From: an uncultured Clostridia bacterium
GTDB lineage: Bacteria; Bacillota; Clostridia; Christensenellales; CALMFG01
Direction: 5' to 3'
Assembly: GCA_937863465.1 (NCBI GenBank)
Contig: CALMFG010000193.1
Coordinates: 1-34,443 of the forward strand
DNA length: 34,443 nucleotides
This document shows positions 1-7,966 of this stretch, piece after piece. Below the pieces are notes generated by a model. The model was given only the letters and a program-made list of their open reading frames with translations, did no database searches and was not told the origin of the DNA. Each line of letters begins with the position of its first letter. The stretch's first letter is position 1. Both the position numbers and the translations under genes were made by a program.

Positions 1-2
1 AC

Positions 3-293
3 GTCAAACCAATTCTCACCATCTCAGACGGTCTGGTGGATTCGGCTTCCAAGGACAGAGGGCTTAAAAAAGCCTTTGACGAAGTGGCCCCTCTCATCAG
101 CCATTCCGAGCAGACTTTGGACGGCAGGCGCATCATTTTGGGTCACACCAACGCGAAAGAGAATCTCGCGCTGTTCCGCGAATGGATTGAGAAAAACTAC
201 GCGCCAACCGAGATAATCGAAACGGATATCGGGCCGGTCGTCGGCACCCATGCCGGGCCGGGCGCTGTGGCCGTCTCATTTATCGAAGAATAA
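3..293 (+). CDS. DegV family protein, C-terminal part (5' end outside window)
   Basis: The reading frame is open from the left edge (frame beginning at base 3) to a TAA at 291-293, so this is the last 96 or so residues of a longer gene. It opens with the KPIL..SDG strand typical of the DegV fold and ends with IGPVVGTHAGPGAVAVSF, the glycine-rich C-terminal signature of DegV proteins. DegV family members bind a fatty acid; several (FakB) present it to the fatty acid kinase FakA for phosphorylation. Whether this copy is a FakB cannot be judged because the N-terminal half is missing. A GTG at 36 lies inside the conserved domain and is not the true start. A strong hairpin terminator follows. Confidence 0.9.
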   Translation, partial: VKPILTISDGLVDSASKDRGLKKAFDEVAPLISHSEQTLDGRRIILGHTNAKENLALFREWIEKNYAPTEIIETDIGPVVGTHAGPGAVAVSFIEE

Positions 294-308
294 TTTCTAA
301 GCACACAA

Positions 309-348
309 AAAACGGCCGCTTAATCAATCGGCCGTTTTGCTTTTTTTT
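309..348. terminator. Bidirectional intrinsic terminator between convergent genes
   Basis: A perfect 10-bp stem (309-318 with 329-338, GC-rich core CGGCCG) has a 10-nt loop and is followed by eight T on the plus strand (341-348). On the minus strand the stem is followed by a run of six T (complement of A307-A312, partly in the stem). It ends the DegV transcript and the converging membrane-protein transcript. Confidence 0.9.
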
Positions 349-356
349 AAACTGTT

Positions 357-1322
357 CTATTCCTGTACCGGCATGGCTTCCTCTTTGGGCGCCGGAGATG
401 GGAAAGGCGTCCCCTCGCAACGTGTCCGGGAGTTAAAGTACAGCAGTGTCGTAAACACATTGAAAAGTCCATAGATGGCGGCATATATAGCTGTAAGCAC
501 CACTGTACCAATAAGGATAATCAGCACAATCAGCACGGCACCGACCACACCCGCAGTCACTGTCTCCAAGATGGCCAGGATAAATATGAAGAAGATAGCG
601 AACCCTAATATGAAATTCGCGGCTGTGGTTACCACCAGTCCAAAGACTATATAGTAGCCGACTGCTGTCCAAAAATTACCTGAAACGATGATTTTAATCG
701 ACCGGCCCAAAGCCCTAAACCAACGCTTGTCTTCGAAAAGCGCTGCCTGTTTGGTAAACGCGCCGAGCACAAGAATTACCAGGCATATGAGATACAGGAC
801 AAGGATGATGCCCATCATCGACCACAGTTCGTCAAAAAAAGCATCCTCAGTCAAAAAATTAAATCCGCTCATTCTATCGACCATCACAACTGTAATCACC
901 ACGGCAAACGCGAAATAAACCAGCATGAGCGCAGTCTGCGCCCCGCAGGTCTTCCCGAACGAGCGGAACATCACCTTGCCGTGGACGCCTTTCTCCCGCT
1001 GTTTCCCTTCCAGATAATCGATGGTTTTCGGGCCGAAGTATCCGTTCAGCAGACTGGGCACCACCACAAAAGTGGCGGCATAGAAAAGCAGATAAGTCAG
1101 CGTCAGACCGATAATCGATATGGCGCTGGTGTCGAAAAACGGATAACCCGACGGATCTGACGTTAAGATCAGAATCGACATATAAGGCAAAGCAAAAACA
1201 ATCCCGATAAAGACCAGCGATGAACCAAATGCGATGTTCTTCCAAAAATCCTTGAAGAATATCTTGAAAGTCAAAACAAAAATGTCACCAAAGTCTTTCT
1301 CTGCGGGATATGTATTCTTCAT
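357..1322 (-). CDS. Polytopic membrane protein of unknown function
   Basis: A 321-residue hydrophobic protein with about six or seven predicted membrane helices (roughly residues 26-54, 70-92, 130-148, 168-190, 217-243 and 246-300) and short charged loops. Near the C-terminus, the motif TLLYFNSRTRCEG resembles the LYYD.R.R.EG motif that closes DUF975-like and glycerophosphodiesterase membrane-domain proteins; this similarity is an impression, not a confirmed match. The ATG has a strong SD (GGAAGGAG, 1329-1336, six-base spacer). It begins 35 bases after the L,D-transpeptidase-like gene on the same strand and is probably transcribed with it, which hints at an envelope role. No catalytic residues are recognisable and I do not assign a function. 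Confidence 0.75.
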   Translation of the reverse strand: MKNTYPAEKDFGDIFVLTFKIFFKDFWKNIAFGSSLVFIGIVFALPYMSILILTSDPSGYPFFDTSAISIIGLTLTYLLFYAATFVVVPSLLNGYFGPKTIDYLEGKQREKGVHGKVMFRSFGKTCGAQTALMLVYFAFAVVITVVMVDRMSGFNFLTEDAFFDELWSMMGIILVLYLICLVILVLGAFTKQAALFEDKRWFRALGRSIKIIVSGNFWTAVGYYIVFGLVVTTAANFILGFAIFFIFILAILETVTAGVVGAVLIVLIILIGTVVLTAIYAAIYGLFNVFTTLLYFNSRTRCEGTPFPSPAPKEEAMPVQE

Positions 1323-1357
1323 TATGCGCTCCTTCCATCAATCACGCGATTTCCATA

Positions 1358-2707
1358 TTATTCTATCACAATGACGACCGTTTCGCCAACCTTAACCCGA
1401 TTATACAGGAACTTGGCATGGCTGGTGTAGTTTCTGACACACATGTGGGATTTTTCTTCCGTTCCAATGCTCTGCAAAAATTCCTGCGGAGACGGGGTGG
1501 AAATGATGGCGCCGGCGGAATCGAACACATAGTTGGTCGGGATGCCGTGGATATACGCCCCGCCCGAAAAACGGAGCGCATACGGGGCATATCCGGCCCG
1601 TACAGCACGGTCATCAAAATCATACTCGAACTTATCCTGCTTTTTCTGTACCATGAATATTCCCAGCGGCGTGGGGTCCTGGGCTTCGGAATAGGTGCCG
1701 GTGGAAACAAAGCTCATGCTGAGCAGTTCCCATTCTCCCGTTTCTTCATTCGCCTCAAAATACATGGTATTCTGGTTTTTTCGGTCAATCACGATGCATT
1801 TGGTCAAATCCGTGATGGTGGACTCGGGTTCGGAAAAATAGTACTTCAAATACTGGCTGGGCATAAAATAGGTCTGGTCGTATTCCGGAACGTAAATCTG
1901 CGCCATTTCGCGGTCAATATCCAAAATCTGCACCATGGTGCCGTCCGGAATATACCGGAATTCGCTGGTGGTGTTTCGCTCGCTGTAAGCCGGAGCGGAT
2001 TGATCGCGCAAAACACCGTATTTGTCAACCACTTTCCCAAACTGGTCGGTCAGGCCGGAATCCGGCGCCATACCGTTGTCATTGCTTCGGTTGACGACAT
2101 AGACATACAGGCTGTTTTCATCGTTTATCGCGTTTGCGATCATCAGGGTTTCTTCGTAAGCGGTTTTCAACTGGAATTGTCGGTATTCGGCAATCAGGCT
2201 GTTGACGTAGCCATAGTACTCAACATCCTGATATTCGTCCGTGCCTTCCACCTTTTCGCTCTCTGTCCAGTGGATTCTGTACCAGGATACCCCGGTGTTT
2301 TCCTGCGCAACCAACCGCGCGGACGTTTCAAAGCGATCGCCGTATTCCACTTCCATAATCGGTTCTGACGATACATTCATTTCGGGATAGACATAACCGT
2401 CATCCATCAAAACCACATAGTCCGGGAATGCGACATACTTATCCTGATAATGATATTTAAAATCCACCGGGATGTTTTCCGGCATCAGTCCGGCATATTC
2501 CTCCGCCACATAGGCGCCGTCTCCATACGGTCCCGGGTCGGGTGTGGGCGAAGGTGTGGGCGACGGAGTCGGTGTCGGGGTGGCCGCAGGCGTCGGGGTG
2601 GGCGACGGGGTGGGTGTGGCCTTAACTACCCCGGGCAGAATGCCGCAGGAAGCCGCCGCCAGGCTCAGCGCAATCACACATATTATTAAAAGCGTTCTTC
2701 TTTTCAT
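1358..2707 (-). CDS. L,D-transpeptidase (YkuD)-like lipoprotein
   Basis: A 449-residue exported protein. A positively charged start and hydrophobic stretch lead to a lipobox ending at Cys21 (LAAASC), followed by a Thr/Pro-rich linker (about residues 30-58) that should span from membrane to wall. The middle has SH3-like beta segments. The C-terminal third (about 300-449) resembles a YkuD L,D-transpeptidase domain, with a His-Gly pair in GGAYIHG and the active-site block SHMCVRN (residues 420-426, nucleophile Cys423). YkuD enzymes make 3-3 cross-links in peptidoglycan or attach proteins to it. The canonical block is S/T-H-G-C-x-R-N; here the Gly before Cys is Met, which may change activity. The ATG has an SD (GGAG, 2714-2717). 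A near-consensus promoter lies just upstream. Confidence 0.85.
   Translation of the reverse strand: MKRRTLLIICVIALSLAAASCGILPGVVKATPTPSPTPTPAATPTPTPSPTPSPTPDPGPYGDGAYVAEEYAGLMPENIPVDFKYHYQDKYVAFPDYVVLMDDGYVYPEMNVSSEPIMEVEYGDRFETSARLVAQENTGVSWYRIHWTESEKVEGTDEYQDVEYYGYVNSLIAEYRQFQLKTAYEETLMIANAINDENSLYVYVVNRSNDNGMAPDSGLTDQFGKVVDKYGVLRDQSAPAYSERNTTSEFRYIPDGTMVQILDIDREMAQIYVPEYDQTYFMPSQYLKYYFSEPESTITDLTKCIVIDRKNQNTMYFEANEETGEWELLSMSFVSTGTYSEAQDPTPLGIFMVQKKQDKFEYDFDDRAVRAGYAPYALRFSGGAYIHGIPTNYVFDSAGAIISTPSPQEFLQSIGTEEKSHMCVRNYTSHAKFLYNRVKVGETVVIVIE
2535..2622. repeat. Low-complexity Thr/Pro-Ser/Pro codon repeat with G-rich plus strand
   Basis: This stretch encodes the Thr-Pro/Ser-Pro linker of the lipoprotein on the minus strand and is an imperfect short-period repeat of GGTGTGGGCGAC-like units on the plus strand. 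At 2595-2614 four runs of three or four G are separated by loops of one, four and one base, a textbook G-quadruplex pattern on the template strand. Confidence 0.7.
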
Positions 2708-2739
2708 CAGATGCTCCGTTTCGATTTGGTATTCATATT

Positions 2740-2768
2740 AGTATATAAAACACACTCCCGTGCGTCAA
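2740..2768 (-). promoter_or_regulatory. Sigma-A type promoter for the L,D-transpeptidase-like gene
   Basis: Read on the minus strand, TTGACG (2768-2763), a 17-bp spacer and TATACT (2745-2740) match the housekeeping consensus in ten of twelve positions. The predicted start near 2733 leaves a leader of about 26 nt before the ATG. Confidence 0.75.
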
Positions 2769-2852
2769 GCGCTGTGCGCATTCATTCACAAGCTGGTTGT
2801 TAAATTTTTACGAATAATTCTTAAGATTCATGGTCTCTTAAACAAAAAAAGC

Positions 2853-2881
2853 TGGAAAAAACCGCCGAAACCCGATATAAC
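2853..2881 (+). promoter_or_regulatory. Candidate promoter for the malic enzyme gene
   Basis: TGGAAA (2853-2858), a 17-bp spacer and TATAAC (2876-2881) give a plausible sigma-A promoter with a leader of about 50 nt. A TTAAGA/TCTTAA inverted repeat (2821-2826 with 2836-2841) lies just upstream and could be a binding site. A TATATA at 2922-2927 sits too close to the SD to serve as the -10. The rest of 2708-2937 shows nothing else I recognise. Confidence 0.4.
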
Positions 2882-2937
2882 TATTAGTGTTAAGCTTTGC
2901 GTTAAGAAAAATCATTCTAATTATATAAGGAGCGCTG

Positions 2938-4113
2938 ATGGATTACCGAAAAGAGAGCTTAAAGAAACACTATGAATGGAAGGGCAAAATCGAAGTGATT
3001 TCCACTGTGGCGGCCGATACCAAGGATGCCCTAAGTTTGGCCTACACGCCGGGCGTTGCCGAGCCCTGCCTCGCCATCCAGAAGGATATCGACCTGTCCT
3101 ACGAGCTGACGCGCCGTTGGAACATGGTTCTGGTGGTCACCGACGGCACCGCCGTTCTGGGTCTGGGTGATATCGGCCCCGAGGCCGGAATGCCCGTCAT
3201 GGAGGGCAAATGCGTGCTTTTTAAGGCTTTCGGCGATGTGGACGCTTTCCCGCTCTGTGTTAAGTCCAGGGATGTGGATACCATTGTCGAAACCGTCTAT
3301 CAGATTTCCGGCAGTGTGGCCGGCGTCAATCTGGAGGACATCGCCGCTCCCCGCTGCTTTGAGATTGAAAGAAAACTAAAGGAACGCTGTGACATCCCCA
3401 TTTTCCACGACGACCAGCACGGCACCGCCGTGGTCACCGCCGCGGCCATGATTAACGCCATGCGTCTGACCGGCCGGAAGCTCTCCGAACAGGAGGTGGT
3501 GGTTTCGGGTGCGGGTGCGGCCGGCGTGGCCTGCACCAACCTTCTAATGAAGATGGGTCTTAAAAACGTGGTGCTGTGCGACAGCAAGGGTGCCATCTAC
3601 GAGGGCCGAGCCGAAGGCATGAACCCGTTTAAAGAGGGCTTGGCCAAGGTCTCCAACCGCAACCTAAAAAAAGGCGGTTTGGCCGATGTCTTAAAAGGCG
3701 CGGATGTGTTTATCGGTGTTTCGGCGCCGGGCATCGTGACGCCGGAAATGGTCAAGAGCATGAATTCCGACCCGATTATCTTTGCCATGAGCAACCCCAC
3801 GCCCGAAATTATGCCCGACCTTGCCGTGGCCGCGGGCGCCAAAGTGGTGGGTACTGGCCGGAGCGACTTTGCCAACCAGATCAACAATGTGCTGGCTTTC
3901 CCGGGCATCTTCCGCGGTGCGCTGGATGTGCGTGCCAGCGACATCAACGATGACATGAAAATTGCGGCGGCCTATGCGCTGGCCGATCTGGTTTCTGACC
4001 ACGCGCTTGCGCCCGATTACGTCATCCCCGCCGCCTTCGATATCCGCGTGGGACCAGCCGTGGCCAAAGCCGTCGCCGAAGCCGCGCGGAAAAGCGGCGT
4101 CGCCAGAAAATAG
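2938..4113 (+). CDS. Malic enzyme, NAD(P)-dependent, short bacterial form
   Basis: A 391-residue cytoplasmic enzyme that oxidatively decarboxylates malate to pyruvate and CO2 with reduction of NAD(P). Family signatures are plain: SLAYTPGVA (residues 33-41), the EGK lysine region (89-91), NLEDI (131-135), the metal-binding FHDDQHGTA (156-164) and the Rossmann loop GAGAAG (191-196). Length matches the short form found in Firmicutes and archaea, without the C-terminal phosphotransacetylase domain of MaeB. The ATG has an SD (AAGGAG, 2927-2932, five-base spacer). It is transcribed alone, with a promoter candidate upstream and a bidirectional terminator downstream. The cofactor preference cannot be read reliably here. 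Confidence 0.95.
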   Translation: MDYRKESLKKHYEWKGKIEVISTVAADTKDALSLAYTPGVAEPCLAIQKDIDLSYELTRRWNMVLVVTDGTAVLGLGDIGPEAGMPVMEGKCVLFKAFGDVDAFPLCVKSRDVDTIVETVYQISGSVAGVNLEDIAAPRCFEIERKLKERCDIPIFHDDQHGTAVVTAAAMINAMRLTGRKLSEQEVVVSGAGAAGVACTNLLMKMGLKNVVLCDSKGAIYEGRAEGMNPFKEGLAKVSNRNLKKGGLADVLKGADVFIGVSAPGIVTPEMVKSMNSDPIIFAMSNPTPEIMPDLAVAAGAKVVGTGRSDFANQINNVLAFPGIFRGALDVRASDINDDMKIAAAYALADLVSDHALAPDYVIPAAFDIRVGPAVAKAVAEAARKSGVARK

Positions 4114-4130
4114 TTTATGACCTAAAACCA

Positions 4131-4159
4131 AAAAGAGGGCGATTCCATCGTCCTCTTTT
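4131..4159. terminator. Bidirectional intrinsic terminator
   Basis: A 13-bp stem (4131-4143 with 4147-4159, one G-U pair) with a three-base loop is flanked by A-rich sequence on the left and ATTTTG on the right. It lies between the convergent malic enzyme and CoA-disulfide reductase genes and can stop both. Confidence 0.85.
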
Positions 4160-4184
4160 ATTTTGTCCTTAATTGTCAGTCTGC

Positions 4185-6650
4185 TTAGATAAACAGGTTG
4201 GTATCGGCATTCTCGGCCGCCCCCAGATAGCTGGCTACGCCCGCGTATTCGATGCCGTCGATCAGCTCTTCTTTTTCAATGCCGAGGACGTCCATGCTCA
4301 TCGTGCAGGCCACCATCCGTACGCCCGCCGCTTTCGCGCTTTCAATCAGCTCGTCCAGCGAAGCCACGTTCTTTTTCTTCATGATGTATTTCATCATCAC
4401 GCTGCCCATACCCATCATGTTCATCTTGGAAAGGCCCAGGCGCTTGGTGCCGCGCGGCATCATGGCGCCGAACATGGTTTCCAAAAAGCCCTTCTTCACC
4501 TTGACCTTCTCATGCTTTCTTAAGATGTTCAGTCCCCAGAAGGTGAAGAACATGGTCACCTTGCGGCCCATCGCGGCGCCGCCGTTGGCGATGATGAAGC
4601 TGGCGATGGCTTTGTCCAGATCGCCGCTGAAGACGACCATGGATTTGTCGTTGCCTCTGGCCGCCGTATCGATTTCGCAGGCTTCGCCTTCGCATCCCTT
4701 TTGGATGAATACCGAATACGCGCCGTCCACTCTTTCGCCCCTGATGTAGGTGTTTTTGGTTCGTGCGCACCAGGCCGCCGCGTCGGTGAAGAAACCGGGG
4801 TCGGTGGACATGATGTTAATCACGTCGCCGTCCTTCGCTTTTTCCATGGCCGCGTACAGCTGCATGACCGGGCCGGGGCACTGCAGGCCGCGGGCGTCTA
4901 CCAAGATGGTATTATTCATATCTACTTTTTCGCTCATCACTTTATCCTTCTTCACGTTTTCCGCTTTTTTAACATCACCCTTCACGGTGAAGTCTTTGGT
5001 CACCACATTGTAGCTGGTGAAACCGCCCGCCAGATTGCGGACGTTCTTAAATCCGTTCTGTTTCAGGATTCGGCAGGCCGCGTGGGCACGGATGCCCACC
5101 GCACAGGTGACGACATAGTCCTTGGACTTATCGAGTTCACCGATGCGTCCGCGTAAATCGTCCACCGGGATAAGCACACTGCCTTCGATGTGGCCGTAGT
5201 CATACTCCGCATTGGTCCGAACGTCCAGAATCACCGTTTCCTTCGGAAGCCCCGCGAGTTCGGCCACCGTGATGTTGTCCTCCACGCCGCTTAAGATGTT
5301 CTCGCCCGTGAAGCCCGCCATGTTGACCGGGTCTTTGGCCGAGGAAAACGGCGGAGCATAGCAGAGTTCCAGTTCCTCTAAATCATAGACGGTGGCACCG
5401 AATCGTAAAGCGGTGGCGATGACGTCGATGCGTTTATCCACACCGTCGTAGCCCACAGCCTGCGCTCCCAGCACCTTGCCGTCCTTCTTATCGAATATCA
5501 CTTTCAGTGTCATCGGCATACCGCCCGGATAGTATCCCGCGTGGGATGCCGGATGCATGATGGTGACTTTATAATCCACGTTCAGCTTTTTGCCGGCCGC
5601 GTCCAATTGCTTTTGGTTAAGGCCGGTATTGGCCACGGTGAGGTCAAACACTTTGGCCACCGAAGACCCCTGCGTGCCGCTATAGGTGCGTTTCATGCCG
5701 GCGATGTTGTCCGCCGCCATTCTGCCCTGCTTGTTGGCCGGTCCCGCCAGCGGAATCATGCCCGGCTGTTTGGTATTAAAATCGGTAATCTCCACCGCGT
5801 CGCCCACCGCATAGATGTTCTTGTCCGAAGTGACCAGACTATCATCCACCACGATGCCGCCGCGCTTGTTGAGCGCAAGGCCTGCCGCTTTGGCCAGTTC
5901 GGAATTGGGACGCACGCCGATGGCCAGAATGACCAGATCGGCCGCCACTTCACGTCCGCTTTGGGTCTTGACGATGACCGAATCGCCGTCCGGCTCAAAG
6001 GAGGAAACACCGTCGCCGAGTACCAGCTTGACGCCCTTGTCGCTTAAATGCTTGTGCAGAATCTGTGCCATATCGTAATCCACCGGCGCCATCACCTGAT
6101 TCAGCATCTCGACGATGGTGACGTCCAGTCCGGCTTCGCGCAGGTTCTCGGCCATCTCGATGCCGATGAATCCGCCGCCGATGACCGCCGCGGTCTGGGG
6201 CTTGGCGGTGTCCATAATACCCTTGATGCGGTCCATATCCGGAATGTTCCAGAGGCTCAGAATCCGGTCATGCTCGATTCCCGGGATTGGAGGTTTTAAC
6301 GGAGAAGAGCCCGGAGATAATACCAGCGTATCATACTTCTCGGTATATTCCTTGCCGCCCCTGGTTTTGACAGTCACCGACTTTTTGTCGCGGTCGATGG
6401 CCACCACCTCGGACGAAACCCGCACATCCACGTTGAAACGCGCGTTAAAGCTTTCGGGCGTTTGCAGCAGCAGGTTATCCCGCTTGGTAATCGCGCCGCC
6501 CAAAAAATAAGGCAGTCCGCAGTTTGCAAAGGAGATGTACTCCCCGCGCTCGAACAGGATGATTTCGGCCTGCTCATCCAGTCTTCTTAAGCGTGCCGCG
6601 CAGCTTGCGCCGCCGGCCACGCCGCCTACAATCAGTACTTTCTTTGCCAT
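4185..6650 (-). CDS. CoA-disulfide/persulfide reductase fused to rhodanese, TusA and DsrE domains
   Basis: An 821-residue cytoplasmic fusion. Residues 1-320 are an FAD- and NAD(P)H-binding oxidoreductase (GGVAGG at 9-14, redox motif SFANCGLPY with Cys44, NAD site GGGFIG 158-163, FAD motif YAVGDA 280-285). Residues 330-445 are the dimerisation domain with the YAPP motif of CoA-disulfide reductases (431-434). Residues 460-550 are rhodanese-like with catalytic Cys516 (CAVGIR). Residues 580-652 are TusA-like with Cys591 in CPGP. Residues 668-821 are DsrE-like with Cys782. Each module handles thiols or sulfane sulfur, so the protein probably passes persulfide between cysteines and reduces CoA- or glutathione-like disulfides and persulfides. 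This multi-domain type is known in Firmicutes. The ATG has a GAGGG SD. Its neighbours encode a rhodanese lipoprotein and thioredoxin. Confidence 0.93.
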   Translation of the reverse strand: MAKKVLIVGGVAGGASCAARLRRLDEQAEIILFERGEYISFANCGLPYFLGGAITKRDNLLLQTPESFNARFNVDVRVSSEVVAIDRDKKSVTVKTRGGKEYTEKYDTLVLSPGSSPLKPPIPGIEHDRILSLWNIPDMDRIKGIMDTAKPQTAAVIGGGFIGIEMAENLREAGLDVTIVEMLNQVMAPVDYDMAQILHKHLSDKGVKLVLGDGVSSFEPDGDSVIVKTQSGREVAADLVILAIGVRPNSELAKAAGLALNKRGGIVVDDSLVTSDKNIYAVGDAVEITDFNTKQPGMIPLAGPANKQGRMAADNIAGMKRTYSGTQGSSVAKVFDLTVANTGLNQKQLDAAGKKLNVDYKVTIMHPASHAGYYPGGMPMTLKVIFDKKDGKVLGAQAVGYDGVDKRIDVIATALRFGATVYDLEELELCYAPPFSSAKDPVNMAGFTGENILSGVEDNITVAELAGLPKETVILDVRTNAEYDYGHIEGSVLIPVDDLRGRIGELDKSKDYVVTCAVGIRAHAACRILKQNGFKNVRNLAGGFTSYNVVTKDFTVKGDVKKAENVKKDKVMSEKVDMNNTILVDARGLQCPGPVMQLYAAMEKAKDGDVINIMSTDPGFFTDAAAWCARTKNTYIRGERVDGAYSVFIQKGCEGEACEIDTAARGNDKSMVVFSGDLDKAIASFIIANGGAAMGRKVTMFFTFWGLNILRKHEKVKVKKGFLETMFGAMMPRGTKRLGLSKMNMMGMGSVMMKYIMKKKNVASLDELIESAKAAGVRMVACTMSMDVLGIEKEELIDGIEYAGVASYLGAAENADTNLFI

Positions 6651-6813
6651 AATCGCTTACCCTCTATTCTTTCCCTGCGCCTGTCGGGCTCGCTTTAAGC
6701 GCATCCCCGATTTCCGCGCATTTTATATAGTTTTGTCTTTCTATCGTATCCTTTAAAACATGTATGCGAAAACCTTCATCTATTTGTAATCATTTTTTCG
6801 CGCTTTTAATCTT

Positions 6814-6829
6814 TGTCAATTCTTTCACA
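6814..6829 (-). promoter_or_regulatory. Candidate Crp/Fnr-type operator upstream of the CoA-disulfide reductase gene
   Basis: On the minus strand the 16-mer reads TGTGA, six bases, TGACA, one mismatch from the symmetric TGTGA-N6-TCACA Crp-type site. It lies about 165 bases before the ATG. A Crp/Fnr regulator with Arg-Glu in its recognition helix is encoded nearby. I could not find a well-placed -10 element, so the call is tentative. Confidence 0.3.
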
Positions 6830-6840
6830 ATCACGGGCCA

Positions 6841-6875
6841 AACGATAACAGGACTGTTTTTGCCCTGTTACCGTT
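6841..6875. repeat. 12-bp inverted repeat between rhodanese lipoprotein and fusion reductase genes
   Basis: Arms 6841-6852 and 6864-6875 pair over 12 bp with one G-U and an 11-nt loop. It starts 16 bases after the stop codon of the rhodanese lipoprotein gene. There is no T run after it on the minus strand, so it may be a weak terminator, a processing site or an operator. The rest of 6651-6890 holds an A/T-rich stretch with no clear promoter. Confidence 0.5.
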
Positions 6876-6890
6876 AAGTCCTATATGGGT

Positions 6891-7631
6891 TTAATTGCTT
6901 TTCTGTGCCTGATAGGCTACCCAGGCCGTGATGCCGCCGTCCAGATTGGTCACGTTCATAAAACCATTTTCAACCAGAATCTGCGAGGCCACGATGCTTC
7001 GGTTGCCCGAATGGCAGTAAACCAGCACCGGGGTGTTCTTGTACTGCGCTATCTCTGAAATCCTGTTTTCAAGGTCATATACCGAGATCAGCGTTGCGCC
7101 GTCGATATGAACCTCGTCATATTCTTCCTGAGTGCGTACATCCAGAAGGAAGTAATCTCCGGTCATCGCCGCTTCAAAATCCGAAGGCCCGACGCTCCTG
7201 AAAACCGCCTGGTTCTCATAGGGCTTCACAACCAGAAGTCCCGTTTCGGTCGCACCGCCGTCGGTGGCACTCACTTCAAATTCGCCTTCCACCTTGGCTT
7301 TCACGTAAAGCGCCACGGTGTTGCTGTCCGAAGTGTTTTCGGCTTCGTAGCCCGGAACCGACAGGCTCACGCCCGCGGTTTCCCCGGTATAGATGATGGA
7401 AAGCTCTTCCCCGCGGTTGACCGAGATGCTGCTTTCGGAAAAGCCCTTCGCTATCTCAATCACCCGTATACCGTCTTCAATCTGTCCCGCTGTCTCGGCT
7501 TTCGCTGTGGGTTCTGCCGTGTTTGTGTTGTCCGCCGCAGCCATCGGCTGTGCCGCGCTCTGGCATCCCGCAAACAGCATGACCAGCACCAAAGCGGATG
7601 ACAGAATGATGATGCTCTTTTTTTTCAGCAT
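6891..7631 (-). CDS. Rhodanese-domain lipoprotein with cupredoxin-like N-terminal module
   Basis: A 246-residue exported protein. The signal peptide ends in the lipobox LFAGC with Cys23, so it should be tethered to the outer face of the membrane. Residues about 55-137 have the strand pattern of a small cupredoxin-like beta sandwich (ISVNRGEELSI...EGEFEVSA...GLLVVKP), but the His, Cys and Met copper ligands are absent, so this part is an inferred structural resemblance. Residues 145-240 are a rhodanese domain with LLDVRTQEEY and the active-site loop CHSGNRS, Cys206. Rhodaneses move sulfane sulfur from donors such as thiosulfate to thiol acceptors. It lies 12 bases after trxA, with its SD (AAAGGA) overlapping the trxA stop codon, so the two are translationally linked. 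Outside acceptor partners are unknown. Confidence 0.88.
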   Translation of the reverse strand: MLKKKSIIILSSALVLVMLFAGCQSAAQPMAAADNTNTAEPTAKAETAGQIEDGIRVIEIAKGFSESSISVNRGEELSIIYTGETAGVSLSVPGYEAENTSDSNTVALYVKAKVEGEFEVSATDGGATETGLLVVKPYENQAVFRSVGPSDFEAAMTGDYFLLDVRTQEEYDEVHIDGATLISVYDLENRISEIAQYKNTPVLVYCHSGNRSIVASQILVENGFMNVTNLDGGITAWVAYQAQKSN

Positions 7632-7643
7632 ATCATGTGTCCT

Positions 7644-7958
7644 TTACAGTGCCGAATCCAGCACTTTGGTGTAATAGGACTTGGGTCTTACGCCGATTGA
7701 AGAATCCACAATCTGTCCGTTCTTCATTAAGAATACGGTCGGGATGGACATCACCCCATAGCGCTGTACCAGTTCGGGTTCTTCGTCCACATTCACTTTA
7801 GCAATCACAGCTTTGCCATCGTATTCGTCCTTCAGCTCTTCCATCGTGGGAGTCAGCATTCTGCAGGGGCCGCACCATGCCGCCCAGAAATCTACCAAAA
7901 CAGGGGTATCGCTGCCCACCGTGGAATCAAAGTTTGATTTAGTCAAATTAATAGCCAT
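7644..7958 (-). CDS. trxA: Thioredoxin
   Basis: A 104-residue classical thioredoxin that reduces protein disulfides in the cytoplasm. The active site WCGPC is at 28-32 (Cys29 and Cys32), the cis-proline is in SIPT, and the length is that of a free-standing thioredoxin. It sits between a Crp/Fnr regulator and a rhodanese lipoprotein. Arsenate reductases of the type encoded just upstream (arsC) are recycled by thioredoxin, and thioredoxin also reduces persulfides, so the location fits both roles. The SD (AAAGGAT, within 7967-7973) lies eight bases before the ATG and is buried in a long predicted stem with upstream leader sequence, which suggests translational control. Confidence 0.96.
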   Translation of the reverse strand: MAINLTKSNFDSTVGSDTPVLVDFWAAWCGPCRMLTPTMEELKDEYDGKAVIAKVNVDEEPELVQRYGVMSIPTVFLMKNGQIVDSSIGVRPKSYYTKVLDSAL

Positions 7959-7966
7959 AATAAAAC

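Noticed and set aside
1310-2368. A 352-codon open frame on the plus strand opposite the L,D-transpeptidase-like gene
   Set aside because: It has no SD, no recognisable domain and an odd composition; the minus-strand frame has a signal peptide, a catalytic motif and a promoter.
4131-4159. Hairpin considered as a regulatory leader for the fusion reductase
   Set aside because: It lies after the 3' ends of two convergent genes with flanking T-rich sequence, so termination explains it fully.
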